A DNA stretch of 64,000 nt, from positions 195,204,216 through 195,268,215 of the forward strand of contig CM071594.1 of NCBI GenBank assembly GCA_036435485.1, in the 5' to 3' direction. A program made the translations under genes and the position numbers. The DNA is from Saposhnikovia divaricata. Taxonomy: Eukaryota; Streptophyta; Magnoliopsida; Apiales; Apiaceae. Under the pieces are notes generated by a model, which did not search any database, had not been told where the DNA came from, and saw only the letters and a program-made list of their open reading frames with translations. Positions 35,364 to 46,983 of the stretch are shown here, piece after piece (the first letter of the stretch is position 1; every line of letters begins with the position of its first letter).

Positions 35364-37645
35364 ATTTGATTGGGTCCGGAGTACTTAAAGAATTGACCTT
35401 TATCAGGAAAAGCAACACTTTTTATTTTAACAACATTTTCTTCAGATACTGGACATTTAACCCTGTAAACATCTTTAACTTGTTTTGGTTTCAGCTTTGG
35501 TAACCATGTCTTCACCATATCCTGAGAAGGACTTGGAGTCCTAATCTTAGAATTAGGTGATTTTACAGTCCTGGATCTAACATGTTTATTTCTGCTCATA
35601 TGCTGTCTAGGAACATTCTTATCAACACATGCATGATTACCGTTAAAGTAAGCAGACATTATATTAAAAGCACAAGACATGCAATTAACAGCATCACACT
35701 TTTTATGAGCAGAATCAATAACAGGAATAGCATGCATGGTAGATATGTTGTTGCATTTATTCATGTTGTTACTTCTACTACTAGTTTTCAAGGAACTAGT
35801 AGACTCACCAACTCTTTCAGCTTTTACAAACACGGTCTTTCTATCTTTATCATTTTTAACAACTTGAGTACTTTCTAAGATTACGCCATTAGCTACATCC
35901 TCAATGCGCATCTCTTCCTTAATGATTAAAGATGTAATATCCAAAGGTTCTGCTATGGATGTCTTAAAGAGAGGGTTACTAACACTCTTAAGCACTGATG
36001 GTATACCCCTTTCTACAGCACTGACACGATTAGGAGTATTAATGCTTTTCCGTCCAATAGCTTCATTATAATCAAACCCAATTCCTACGGTTTGATTAAT
36101 AACTTGTTGGTTAAACAACTCTTTAGCTACTTTACATGAATTAGAAGTAGCACTGACTCTTATTTCTAACTCAGCTATTGTTTCACGTTGTTGAACCACC
36201 ATCTCTGCTAGAGACCTCTCAAGTTCTTTTAGAATTCTTATTTCTGATTTTTGTATAACATGGCAATTTTGTACATCGTGTAATTCTGATAATTGATTTC
36301 TAAGATCTGTATTTAACAAATTGATCCTTTCAATCTCTCTATTAGCATTACCCAGTGTATCAGTAAGTTGATAAATATATTGACTTTCAGTAAAAGATAC
36401 CTCAGATGAAGTACCACTGGAGTTATCAGATTTTGCCATCAGGGCAAGATTGCCATACTCTTCATCTTCAGAGTCTGTATCATCCCAACTCTTTCCAGCA
36501 ACCACATAGGCTCTACCTGTCTTCTTCTTCTCAGATCCAAAGTCTTTTCTTTGGTTTTGTTTTGGCTTCTGACATTCAGTAGCGAAATGTCCAAGTTCAT
36601 TACAGTTGTAGCATCTAATTTTACTTCCTTCAACTGTTCCAGTTTTGTAACCTCCTCTGTTACTTGAGGATGAAGAACCTCCTCTCTGGAACCTGTTGTA
36701 GTTAGATTTGTACCTGAACTTGGGATTCTTCCTGAATCTGAAGTTGCTGAATTTCCTTACCAACAAAGCCATGGACTCATCTTCCAACTGATCTAGTTCT
36801 TCTAATGAATAGAAGTCACCTTCATCTGGACTAGCATTCGTTTGACCAACTTCAACTTCAAGCTTACCACTGTCAACATTACAAGATTGAATAACCTTAT
36901 TTTCCACTTTCTGTTTGTTCTCAACAATAAGAGCTGTAGAAGTATTAGCAACTCTTCCTTTTCCATAAATCTCCTTTTGTTGAGATTGTTCCAGTTCATA
37001 GGTTTTTAAAACACCAAAGAGTCTTTCTACAGTTATTTCACTTAGATTCCTAGACTCTCTGATAGCTGTAATTCTATGTTCTAGATGAACAGGCATTGAC
37101 AGTAGAAATTTTCTGTTGATCTCTTTCTGAGTGTAATACTTGCCATGCATCTGTAAATTGTTGACAAGTTTGTTATATCTTTCAAACACATCTTGAATAC
37201 TTTCATTGTATGCTGATCGAAAGTGTTCATACTCAGATGTCAAAATTTCTAGTTGATTCTCCCTAACTTCCTTTGTTCCTTCATTCACAGTTTCAATGGT
37301 TTCCCACATTTGCTTTGCAGTCTTGCAGTTAATCACATGACTGTACATTACAGAGTCTAGAGAATCTATTAAGATCAGTCTTAAATTAATGTCAAGTCCA
37401 GCTTCCTCTCTTTCAGCAAGAGTGAATTCAGAAGAATCTTTTTGTACAAACTTTGCAGGAGCAACAACTTTTCCATCAGTAACAACTTCAGGAGTTAATC
37501 CAAAAGGTATTATTGGTCCTTCTGATAAGACTTTCATGTATTTAGGATTTGCAACCTCGAGGAACATTAACATTTTGTTCTTCCACATATCATAACTATT
37601 TTTGTCATATATGGGAATTTTCACAGTTCCAACTTTAGAAGACAT
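35342..37645 (-). CDS. Copia gag of element K, 767 codons
   Basis: An uninterrupted frame from the ATG at 37645. The N terminus ([20 protein letters not shown]) is the copia capsid module. Residues about 110-230 form the UBN2-like gag domain ([20 protein letters not shown]). A CX2CX4HX4C zinc knuckle ([14 protein letters not shown]) stands near residue 340. The long C-terminal part is low-complexity and hydrophilic and ends in NQIWVPKKV. Its last codons overlap the first codons of pol by about 20 bases in another frame. Large gag proteins with such an extension fit SIRE-like elements. It would form the virus-like particle and bind RNA. Confidence 0.85.
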   Translation of the reverse strand: MSSKVGTVKIPIYDKNSYDMWKNKMLMFLEVANPKYMKVLSEGPIIPFGLTPEVVTDGKVVAPAKFVQKDSSEFTLAEREEAGLDINLRLILIDSLDSVMYSHVINCKTAKQMWETIETVNEGTKEVRENQLEILTSEYEHFRSAYNESIQDVFERYNKLVNNLQMHGKYYTQKEINRKFLLSMPVHLEHRITAIRESRNLSEITVERLFGVLKTYELEQSQQKEIYGKGRVANTSTALIVENKQKVENKVIQSCNVDSGKLEVEVGQTNASPDEGDFYSLEELDQLEDESMALLVRKFSNFRFRKNPKFRYKSNYNRFQRGGSSSSSNRGGYKTGTVEGSKIRCYNCNELGHFATECQKPKQNQRKDFGSEKKKTGRAYVVAGKSWDDTDSEDEEYGNLALMAKSDNSSGTSSEVSFTESQYIYQLTDTLGNANREIERINLLNTDLRNQLSELHDVQNCHVIQKSEIRILKELERSLAEMVVQQRETIAELEIRVSATSNSCKVAKELFNQQVINQTVGIGFDYNEAIGRKSINTPNRVSAVERGIPSVLKSVSNPLFKTSIAEPLDITSLIIKEEMRIEDVANGVILESTQVVKNDKDRKTVFVKAERVGESTSSLKTSSRSNNMNKCNNISTMHAIPVIDSAHKKCDAVNCMSCAFNIMSAYFNGNHACVDKNVPRQHMSRNKHVRSRTVKSPNSKIRTPSPSQDMVKTWLPKLKPKQVKDVYRVKCPVSEENVVKIKSVAFPDKGQFFKYSGPNQIWVPKKV

Positions 37646-37730
37646 GATGAATTTTTTAAGAGAGTTAAAAAATTCGGGGATGATTTTTACTCGAGTAAAA
37701 TGGGATCGTTGATTTGTGTATCAATCAATC

Positions 37731-37743
37731 AGCTCTGATACCA
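37731..37743 (-). other. Primer binding site of element K (tRNA-iMet type)
   Basis: TGGTATCAGAGCT on the minus strand, two bases from the LTR end at 37746. This is an exact match to the common plant copia primer site. Confidence 0.9.
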
Positions 37744-37745
37744 AT

Positions 37746-39104
37746 TGTTAGGTCCGATAAGATTGTAGAAGGGGGGGTTGAATACAATCTTTACCTTTTT
37801 ATCGAAATTTGTCCTTTAAATTAAATTTGATAAAGACAAATTTATCTGCGGAATTATTTAACACAATTTTTCAAGTTGAATATAACTGTATATTAACTTG
37901 ATGTGGTGTTACAAAATCAGTATAACAACTTATCAAGATGTTAATAACTAATTAGAAAATTCGACATGAACTTTTCTAATTTAGTTAATAATAATCAAGA
38001 TAAGAACTAGGAAACTTAATTCGCTAGTAGTACAAGAATCACAAATAAACAAGTTCTATCGGATAGAATATCACAAAGATGAAGAACTTGAATTTCTGGG
38101 AATTGTTTAAGCTTTGGTGTTCTTGGTGTTCTTGAGAGAGAGAATTCTGGTCTTGATGAAATGTTTTCTGCTGTGTTTTCTCCGTTATGACTTAATCTGG
38201 TCTGTTCTGTTCTTTTATATCAGTAACAGGTCTTGCTAGCTTTCTGTAGGATATTTAACTGCTCCAGCATGACTTAAACAGCTTCCAAGACTTGATTTTC
38301 CTTCTTTAAGTCTTACACAAACCTCCAATAAGACATAAAATGTGTCGGTAAGACTTACAACAGCTGGCAGAGGTCGGTAAGACTTAATCCAGGTCGGTAA
38401 GACTTAATTCTGAAAAGGCTTCTGTAGGTAAGACTTAAAATAAGTCATACCGAATTTTTCTTCCTCCAAGACTTAATCATTTTTCTTTCTTTAAGTCTTA
38501 TTGATCCATTTAATTAGTTAATGATTAATTAATTCATATTTAATTGATACAATAATTAATTTAATTAATAAATTAATTCTTCCAGAATTAATTCATTTAA
38601 TTAAATCAACTAAATAATTTATATCAATTATAAATGAATTTAATTAAATCAATAAATAATTAATTTAATTCTTACAAACCACTAAAGGTAGTAAAGAATT
38701 ACCACTGATTTGTGTTGACGTTCGATGTACTGTCTGGTTCATGAACGACTAACTTCAATGATGCTTCTTCAATTTTGACTTTAGGTTGTGGTTTGTTTCT
38801 TCTCTCAATTCTCTTGTACTGTAACTGATCTTCAAACTATCACTCGAAAAATCTCTGTCACTGTTTAAATGAATCCATTAACTTCAATGCTGTACTGGGG
38901 CTTGATCAGATAACTGAATCGTCTTCCAGTGTATGACATCAAAACTATAGATTGACTTTTCTTCTTTCTTCTGACAGATAACACTTCTTGAGATTCCTGT
39001 GACAGTTCATATGTATATTTACTTATTACAATTTGGTTTAAGTTGATTAGGATCCTCTAACTACAAATAGGCTGAGTCATATGCCTTTCAGTAATCCCTT
39101 ATCA
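37746..39104 (-). repeat. Element K 5' LTR (about 1359 bp)
   Basis: In + orientation it reads TGTTAGGTCC...CCCTTATCA, so the ends are inverted TG/CA as expected. A TATA box (TATAAAAG) lies at 38212-38219 on the minus strand. Upstream of it, 38268-38511, are about ten TAAGACTTA-like sites in both orientations. The far end is AT-rich. The upper boundary is inferred from the return of element A homology at 39105 (ggtattacctcg). Confidence 0.75.
38212..38219 (-). promoter_or_regulatory. TATA box in element K LTR
   Basis: TATAAAAG on the minus strand. The TAAGACTTA motifs cluster about 50-300 bp upstream of it, where an LTR enhancer would be expected. Confidence 0.55.
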
Positions 39105-40829
39105 GGTATTACCTCGTTCTCATTTACTCATTTCTCTTGCATTTGCATATATTGAGGACAATGCATGATTTAGGTATGGGGGAGGGTTTTTAGTGTAAAT
39201 ATAAAAATCAGAAAATCCAAAAAATTAAAAAAATGAAAAAATCACAAAAAGAGTTGTAGAATTGTAAATAGTAGAGTTCTAATCTTATCTAGTCTTGTTA
39301 ATTGATTACTAGTTGCTTGATGCACCCTTACATGCTATGATAATCTTGTGATCCTTTAGCGTTTGATTGAGAAGTGATTTGCTAAGTTCTTGTCCACACA
39401 CTTACACTAGCAAGGTGAAACTAGTAGACTTATTTGATTTGTGCAAGAAATTAAAAGGTCATGATTAGGTGTAAGATGATTTGGTTTTCATGCTTTGAGT
39501 ACGAGTAGGTGCATTGAGGATACATTTACTTGAGACTGATTATGTTCTACCACACCAAGTGAGTTTTGAGCCTATATGCACATCTTTTGCATTTATATTC
39601 TTTTGCTTGAGTGTCCACTTGTCATTTGCATTGCTAGCACTTGTTTGAGTTCTTTCTTGAAACACATGACATTAATTGATGATAAGATGATAAGGCATTT
39701 AGGAATAACCAATATTTCCAAAATATCCACACCATTCTTATGTGATCAATTAGTTACCCCTTTGAGCTTAATCAAATTCTTTCTGTGACACACCACATTA
39801 CTCGCCTAAGACCTTTTTCTTGTACAACCTTTCATATACTTGATCCCAATTTGTCAAAGGCTAGTAGGAACTTGAGGGAGTAATAAGATGTGTGAAATGG
39901 GTTTACTTTTGTTCATAACTTTTGAGGAAATATATGTTGGTTACCTTGATAGTCGATTTTCAAGTTAAATATAAAGGAGGATTAGGGTTTTTTATAGCTT
40001 TTATTAAAAAAAAAATTAAAAAAAAAAATAAAAAAAAAAATATTTATGAGAGCATACTTATGTTTTTGTAATTCTCCTTCATTCGACTAGTCAAGTCTTT
40101 TTGTTAAAAGTAGAAAAATAATTGTGTGGGGAGGAAGTTTGGTGTTGTGCATGATTTCAATGGTGACTACTAGCTTTTGACACTTCACCTCCTTACTTGA
40201 CATACCCCGTCCCTAGCCCCATTACAACCCAAATAAAGACCTTTTGATTGTCATCATTGATGTATGTTGTGTTTAAGTTAGAATGATACCAAATGTCAAG
40301 CATATTTTTGATTTTATTGGAATTGAGTGATACACTTACCCGTGTTCTTGAGCGAATGTTCTTTTGTGAGTGAAATGTGAGGTATTTCTTGTTTCTTTTG
40401 CATATAAGATCTCAAGTTTGACTCTAAGGTGTGCTCTTGTAGACTTAGCATGGTTTCCAATAATTTTTGCATTTGACATGAACTTGTAATCACTCGTGCA
40501 TGCTTCTTTAAGTAGAATATGTGAATCCTTGCACTTTGCACACAAAGACTTTGCAAATTCATTTTGATTCTTAAGTTGATGTATCATGAGAGGACATGTA
40601 TGTGTGGTGTTGCATTGCCATGTAATCTTTTATACAAACTAGATGGATTTTGTGGGTACATTCACTATAGGCCCTCACGCGACCTCACTCGTCCACTAGG
40701 GCTGCCTAGGGGTTTGAAGGGCTTATTGCATATGCCAGATGCAACCGTCACACCTATGAAAAGGAGTATAGGACTTTTTATCTAGATTTTATTTTTCTTT
40801 TTGTTTTACTCGAGGACGAGCAAAAGATA
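39105..40829 (+). other. 3' non-coding region of element A
   Basis: Collinear with the reverse of 19598-21375 in element C, beginning just after the position of C's pol stop. It holds no gene; the small frames near 40314-40785 have counterparts in C but no coding signature. A-rich runs occur near 40006-40042. Its position after K's LTR shows that K, or a deletion next to it, cut A close to the end of pol. Confidence 0.75.
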
Positions 40830-40843
40830 GGTATGGGGGCATT
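40830..40843 (+). other. Polypurine tract of element A
   Basis: GGTATGGGGGCATT directly before the 3' LTR start TGATAAGTG; identical to the tract in element C. Confidence 0.75.
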
Positions 40844-42939
40844 TGATAAGTGCACATTTTTGCATATTTTTATTACCTATTTATTGTTTGAACTCGTATT
40901 TTAATAATTTATTTTATTGCATTTCAGGAAATTTGTGAATAAATAAAGAAATGGCAAAATAAAGAAATAAAGAGCAAGGAAGTGAAAAAGAGGAAGAAAA
41001 AGGACTTAAATGAAAAGAGGAAAAGAATTAGGAGCTTGGTGGAAAAGGAATCTTGGAGGACATGTGGAAGGTGGAGATCATCCCAACACACTACATAAGT
41101 GTATGACCAAGATCAACTCTTCAAAGCTTAAGGGGGAAGGAAACAAATAGATAGCTAGGATTTCACCACCACACACCACAAATGTATGGTGGGGATTTAC
41201 CCAACACCCCCTTAATCCTAATTCCTATCCTATAAATACCCCCTCACCCCCCTGTATTTATGAACTTAGATTTTAAATTAGATTTTAGGGTAGCTTTAAT
41301 TTCTTGTATTTTTTTTTAGTTTCAAATCTTGTAAACATTTTTTATTTTAATGCAAAAATTCCTTTCCTTTAATTTCTCGTCTTGTTCTTTCGTATTTGTT
41401 GCATAGCTTTCGTTATTTTCGTAAATCCTTTTAGTGGACAAAGTAGCGAAAAGCTAACCACTATGGGTTGAAAATAACGATATTTAATTTCTTGCTCTTA
41501 GTTATAATTTTTAATTTAAGCCCCTTTAAATCTCCATTTTATTGTGGGCCATTTATTTTAAATCATCATTTTAGTGTAATCTTAATTTCATTTTCGTAGT
41601 TAATCTCTTCATCTTCGTATTTAATTTTCAAATAAAAAAAACCCACAAAAATATTAGTGTAAATTTTTATTTTTTTTTACGAATTTTTATAAACAACACA
41701 ACCACCCCTCCCTTGTTTCTTTGCTTCATTTTTTATTTTCCCCTATTTAATCTTAGTCCCTCTCTTTTTATTCGCAGAAATTTTCTCCTCCCTCTCACAT
41801 AAATCTCATCTCTTTCTCCCCTTCTTCGTTCTTGTTCTTCTTCGATATTTTTTTTCTTTTGTATAGGAATAGGAGTTTTTAATAATAGAGATCTGTGTAT
41901 AGAAGTCTGTGGGTTCGGTTTTTTCTTGCGAAATCTGAAATGTCTTTTGGTTTAATTTCTGGTTTCTTCATGATTTCTTGCTGATCAGCGAGTCTGTGTC
42001 CTGTTTCGTCACTATCTGAGTTCACTTTCGCGGCTGTTTGAATAATTATGTGTTGAGTTTGAGTTTTTGGAGTTTTATTTTGTTCTATTTTTGATTGTAA
42101 ATAGCTGTTGATGCTGATTTATCGAGCTCCTGTTTCTTTTTTTTCTTTCCTGCGTTTTGTTTAAAGTAACTGTGTTTATTTTAGTGTAGAGTCTGCTGTT
42201 TTTGCTGCTGAGTTGTTTAGTCGCCAAGTTCTGTTCTCTGTGAGTCGCGTCGCTGTGTTCTGGCTTGTGGCTGTGCTTTTGTGTGGTCGAGTGTTTGTGT
42301 CCTGGGTTTCGTGTTCTAGCTGGGAATCTGCCGACTGTCGATGTTATTGTACTAGTTCTTCTGTTTTTTTTTCAGTTCCGAGTTCTTCATTTTGCGAGCT
42401 GCTGAGTTTCGTTTTATTCTTGACTGAGTTTATGCAAGTTTGCCGAGTTTTTGCGTGTCCCCTTCCTGTTATTCATTTGAGTTTGCTGTGAGTCTTGCCT
42501 TCTTGGTGTACTGAGTCATATTTGTGTCGAAGTTTTTGCTGTGAATTTCTGTGAGTTTTGCTGTTGAGTTGAAACAGGACTCAATTCAGAACTCACCACT
42601 AAAAAAAAAAGAGTTTTAAAATCCAGTTTTAATTAGAATTTAGAATTTTTGAATCTAGTTTTAGAATGTTTTAATTTAGATTAATTTTTAGAATTTTTAA
42701 AATTTAGAATTTATATCATTAGAGTAAATGAAATTTTCTTTTAAAAATAGTTTAAATTTCTTTTGGTAATAAAATAGTATAAAAAATCCAAAATCTCAAA
42801 AATCAAACTTGTTCTAAGTCGATTAAATTAAAAATTAAGGATTGCGAAAATAAAATAGTGTCTGCGGAACGAATCTAAATTTACTAAAATGAGATTGTGC
42901 ACTTGCAATCAATTTTAAATAATTATTTTTAGCACATCA
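40844..42939 (+). repeat. Element A 3' LTR (2096 bp)
   Basis: It starts TGATAAGTGCACATTTTTGC and ends TAGCACATCA, with a TATAAATA box at 41231-41238. It is uninterrupted and shows what the 5' LTR looked like before element B arrived. Relative to the 5' LTR it lacks about 24 bp near 41860 (between ttgt repeats) and about 120 bp near 42290. The target copy ataat follows. Confidence 0.9.
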
Positions 42940-44460
42940 ATAATTTTCAAACAAATCATTTACCAAATAAAGGTGTTTTAATAAAAACATTATTTTAATA
43001 AAAATCATTAAAGATTCTTTTTTTAGGTTTGACAACAAATATGTTTCTAATATTAACAACAAGGATAAAATAGCAAAAAATCATAATTAAAAATAAGTCG
43101 CAAATTCATTCTTTATACATATAAACAAGTAAACAAAGCATATCATTATAATTTCAATTCAAAAAATAATTTAAAAAAAACAAAAATGTACATCTAATTA
43201 CAAAACAAAAAAGAAGTTTTTAAAAAAATATATGGTAAAATAAGATAATAAAAAAGTAATAAAAAAACATGTCATAAATGACACCAAATTTCAATAAAAT
43301 ATAATATACAAAATAAACGTCAATTCAAAAAAAAATCTAAATGTAAAAAACTAAAAACAACAATAAACTTTAGTATAATGCACTTAAAACAGATATATAC
43401 CAACACAAAAACATAAAAAGGTAGTACAAACTTTCTTTTAAAAAAAAGTAATTCACAATTACATAATCACATATACATATATAAAGAATATCTAAACCAA
43501 TAAGTTCTCACATGTCTAATGTATATTATATATATTCTAATAAAATAGAAGAAAACTCCCCAAAAAATATGAAATATTTAAATATATGTTAGGCTAAATC
43601 TTAAAATATAATTTACAAGAAACAAATCGTTTACCAAATAAAATTGTTTTAAGAAAAAATTATTTTAATAAAAATTATTAAAGATTCTATTTTTAGGTTT
43701 GACAATAAATATGTTTCTAAATAAAAATTAAAAAAATTTAAGCACAAAGCAAAAAATAAACAAATTTTTACTTTACAAAGAAAAAATTTAAAAGTAAACA
43801 TAAATCAATAAATGAACATATTTTAAATTAGAAAGCAATCTAATTACCCACAAAATAAATTTATATTAACATCTAAATATAATACAACATAAAAACCCCT
43901 AATATTACTCTAAACAAAACACGTAATAAACACCATACATGGCAAAAATATAAAATTAACATGAAAAAATAATTAATATTCAAACAAATAAACAAATTTA
44001 AAACCACACATAATTCCAGAAAGGTTAAAAAATGCCTTTAAAAACTATAAAAACACAATAACAAAATATCTAAAAAATTTAAGATAACCATTAAATTACA
44101 TAATCAAAAAGATAAAAAGATAATAATTAATTGTTATACGAATATAGTACCTATATTTCAAGTATATCATATGTAATAAAAAATAATAAAAAATAATTAT
44201 GAAATACTAAAAAATATGTTAGCCTAAACTTTGAAATATAAATTATAGAAAAATCATTTACAAGAAAAAAACAAATGTATATTTACAATGATATAACATA
44301 TTTATTATTATAATTAAAAGTAAAAATATTATTCAAAATATTATAAAACTAATATTTCAAAAAAAAAATTATAATAAAAATTGTATTAAAAATTATTAAT
44401 AAATTACCCGTAAAGCTAGTAATAAAAAATGACCATATATCTGTACAGAGCAAATACATA
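42940..44460. repeat. AT-rich tandem repeat, units about 630-670 bp
   Basis: No gene is present. The first five bases are the right copy of A's target duplication. The phrase gttaggctaaatcttaaaatata near 43588 recurs as gttagcctaaactttgaaatata near 44218, and as gttaagctaaacc at 2601 on the other side of A. Other shared phrases include catttaccaaataaa and ttttaggtttgacaa (near 43023 and 43694). With A removed, these would form at least three neighbouring diverged units. The nature of the repeat is unknown. Confidence 0.6.
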
Positions 44461-44773
44461 TATGTATTGAGATTTGGAATATCACAATCAGATTCGAAAC
44501 TATCCATTCCTCATTCTTGTGCATATCTATATTATATATAATGTTATAAGTAAAACAAATTATGATTGGTTAGTTGGTTGTTAACTTTAAAAATAATAAA
44601 TTAAAAAATTATATTAAAAATATTAGTTTATTTATTATAAATAACAAATCTATACTATATTAGTATAAGCAAAACAAGAAATATTTAGTTAGTTGATTGA
44701 TTGGTTAAAGCATTCCAAAAAAATTGTTCACACCTTCCAGAAATCTATAATCCTTCCTGAAATTTATAATCTA
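44461..44773. other. AT-rich segment with Helitron-like 5' tips
   Basis: Two stretches near 44528 (tctatattatatataatg) and 44649 (tctatactatattagtat) resemble the 5' tips of plant Helitrons, which often read TCTATACTATATTA. Neither can be paired with a specific 3' end with confidence. No gene is seen. Confidence 0.35.
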
Positions 44774-46870
44774 TCTATACTATCTATACTATATTTTTAT
44801 AAATGAAATAGGGTATATTTTTATAAATGAAATAGGGCATATTTCTTCATGTTTGTAATCATATTTACTCGACTTATAAACAAATTTCTGTAATCCAAAA
44901 ATATTAGTTCTTTTTATATTTATGTTTGCTTTTAGAGTATCTGTATCTTTTTTAACATAAACAATTAGTCTTGATTTTGACTGTTTTGTTTTTTGTAAGA
45001 TGCTGGAATAGGCGCCGAAGTTTTATCACGGTATAAAGAAGATGGATGTAATTTGATGATATTTGTATTATTAAAGAAAGAAGCTGGATGCATGAGGATG
45101 ATGTGCACCTATCAATTCTGATTCAGGAGTTTCCTCAAGTCCTACTAGGCACTACAAGTTAAGAATTTACGACATCTATTTTTTTTTATATATTGTTATG
45201 ACAAAAGTTTTGGTTTGAATTTCTGTAAGAAACTACTTATATAATTTCATTTATGCATTAGAATTTTATGTTTGAACTATACAGTTTTTACCATGTCTAC
45301 CTTCATGTAGAAATAGAAGAGAGATCGTGCAAGGTGATCGATCATGATCAATTGAAATCTGTAAAATTTTATGTTTGTTTTTTGTCTTTCCTTTTACCCA
45401 CTCTTCATTTCTTTGTCTATTTTGATCATAAATTTGATTTATGCGTATACGTTTTTGGAAAGAGTTTTGGTGATACAAGCACCAATAGAGTTGTTATTAT
45501 ATGTGATTTTTCTTTAAACACTGTTAGCATCATACTTTATTATGATTTTGTACTTTCAAATTCTAATTACACTAATTCTCTTATAGCTTTTTTATGTTTT
45601 TTAAATTGAAATTAAAGTAAAAAAGGATTTAATTTTTTTTTATTGTATATAATTAGTATTTTAAAAATATATACAACGGGTGTCGGCCTAAAAGTTTTGA
45701 GGCAAAATCGAAAAATCAAAGTCAAAGAGCATTTTAGTATTTAACTTTTTATTATTGTGTATGCTTAGTATTTTTATAATATATACAAACGGGTGTCGGC
45801 TCAAAAAATTGTGAGACAAAATCGGCATAGAAAAAATATATGAATAATTTCTCTTATTATCTATGCATATTTAATTTATACAATATTGTGTTCACCAATT
45901 TATATTGATATTTTAGATATATTTAAAATTTTGAAAAAGAATTGTGAGGCAAAAATCGGTAAATCAAATTCAAAGAGCATTTTAGTATTTAAATTTTTAT
46001 TATTATGTATGCTTAGTATTTTTATAATATATACAACGGGTGTCGGCCTAAAAAATCGTAAGACAAAATCGATATAGAAATATATATATATATAATTTAT
46101 CTTATTATCTTTGTATATTTAATTTATACAATATTGTGTTCACCAATTTATACTGATATTATAAATATATTTTTGTCATTTTTTTTCTTAAATGATCATT
46201 ATTTAAAATTTTTTTAAAAAAATTATAAGGCCGCCCCGAAGCGCGGCTTAGTCGACTAGTTTTTATAAATGAAATAGGGTATATTTGTTTGTCGGTTTGA
46301 TACACTTTTTTTGGTACACTCAATAGCAATCGTTGGATTTTGAGACAGATTAATGAGAACCGCTAGATGTAATGCTAAAATAATATTCTTTTTATAATAT
46401 ATAAAATACTCTTATATGTTCAAGGTTCGAATCTCGTCAACAATATATTATTATTAAATATTTATATCCTTTTATAAACTATTCCTAAAAATTCAAGGTT
46501 CGATTTCCCTCAACAAAATATTTTAGTTAAAATTGATATTATCTATTTTCACCATATTATTATAAAACATTTATATTATACTATAAACTACTCCAAGAAT
46601 TTCAAGGTTCAAGTACTGTCAACAACATATTTCATTTAAAAAGTTATTTATCTATTTTTAATTCAAACAAAAAAATATCATTCAGAATATTATCAAATAT
46701 GTATTATAATATTTTATTATCTTCTATAATTTATATTCTTCTAATTAAAAAGCAAATATTAGATTAGCAAAAAAATAAAATATTAAAATTATGAATAATA
46801 AGATAAAAATATTAAATATTAAAATAAAAATATTTCAAATCTTCCGTGTATCGCACGGGTTTTAAATTAA
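44774..46870 (+). mobile_element. Outer Helitron-like element, split near its 5' tip
   Basis: The start tctatacta (44774-44782) continues after the inner insertion at 46260 with tttttataaatgaaataggg, the same run seen at the inner element's own start. The end is suggested by a hairpin CCGTG-TATCG-CACGG at 46844-46858, then a TTTTAAATTAAT tail in which the usual CTAG has decayed. Helitron ends have no inverted repeats or target duplication, so the evidence is motif-based. No helicase gene is present, so it is non-autonomous. Confidence 0.45.
44783..46259 (+). mobile_element. Helitron-like element (non-autonomous), inner
   Basis: It starts TCTATACTATATTTT after an A and ends CTAG at 46256-46259 before a T, as Helitrons do. 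A hairpin GCCGC-(8 nt)-GCGGC at 46230-46247 lies about 9 bp before the CTAG. The inside holds diverged direct repeats: an acgggtgtcggc phrase near 45676, 45789 and 46037, and a duplicated block of about 250 bp (near 45713 and 45961). No Rep/helicase is encoded. A less AT-rich stretch at 45000-45170 could be captured sequence, but I do not recognise it. Confidence 0.55.
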
Positions 46871-46964
46871 TATATTATTATAAGCGAAATAAGATATATT
46901 TGGATAACGTCTTTCAAAAAAATTGTTAACACCTTTTTAAAAATAACAACTTAAAAAATTATGT

Positions 46965-46983
46965 TAATATTAATTTATTTATT
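46965..46983. repeat. 19-bp target-site duplication of the minus-strand LINE (low end)
   Basis: The 19 bases taatattaatttatttatt recur exactly at 48874-48892. Long, variable duplications are the mark of target-primed reverse transcription. They bracket the LINE insertion exactly. Confidence 0.9.

Larger units (their letters stand above)
32084..39104 (-). mobile_element. SIRE-like Ty1-copia element K, 3' LTR not recognisable
   Basis: The minus-strand order is LTR (39104 to 37746), tRNA-iMet primer site, gag with zinc knuckle, protease, integrase, RT and RNase H, which is the copia order. RNase H motifs (RKSTSGSCQYLGG, STAETEYIAAGSCCAQ) resemble the SIRE/Maximus lineage. The pol stop is at 32084. 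An LTR matching 37746-39104 should follow at lower coordinates but none is found before element D. The upper border abuts element A's 3' region at 39105. The element is inactive: gag and pol are out of register and pol has a frameshift and a stop. Confidence 0.82.
2626..42939 (+). mobile_element. Composite Athila-like Ty3-gypsy insertion (element A)
   Basis: The outer element is defined by same-orientation LTRs at both ends (TGATAAGTGCA...TAGCACATCA), a tRNA-Asp-type primer site after the 5' LTR, a purine tract before the 3' LTR, and an ataat duplication outside. Its 5' LTR is interrupted by the Tekay-like element B. Its interior keeps only a leader (17463-17914) and a 3' non-coding region (39105-40829). 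The expected gag-pol is missing, and the space is filled by minus-strand elements C, D and K. The 40.3-kb span is therefore a nest, not one functional element. Whether A lost gag-pol by deletion after the nested insertions or before them cannot be decided here. Confidence 0.75.

Noticed and set aside
2626..42939. A new defence or biosynthetic system
   Set aside because: Every long reading frame is explained by retrotransposon families; no unassigned gene cluster remains.
46420..46440. A tRNA gene suggested by ggttcgaatc
   Set aside because: No acceptor, D or anticodon stems can be folded around it, and it recurs as a decayed repeat.
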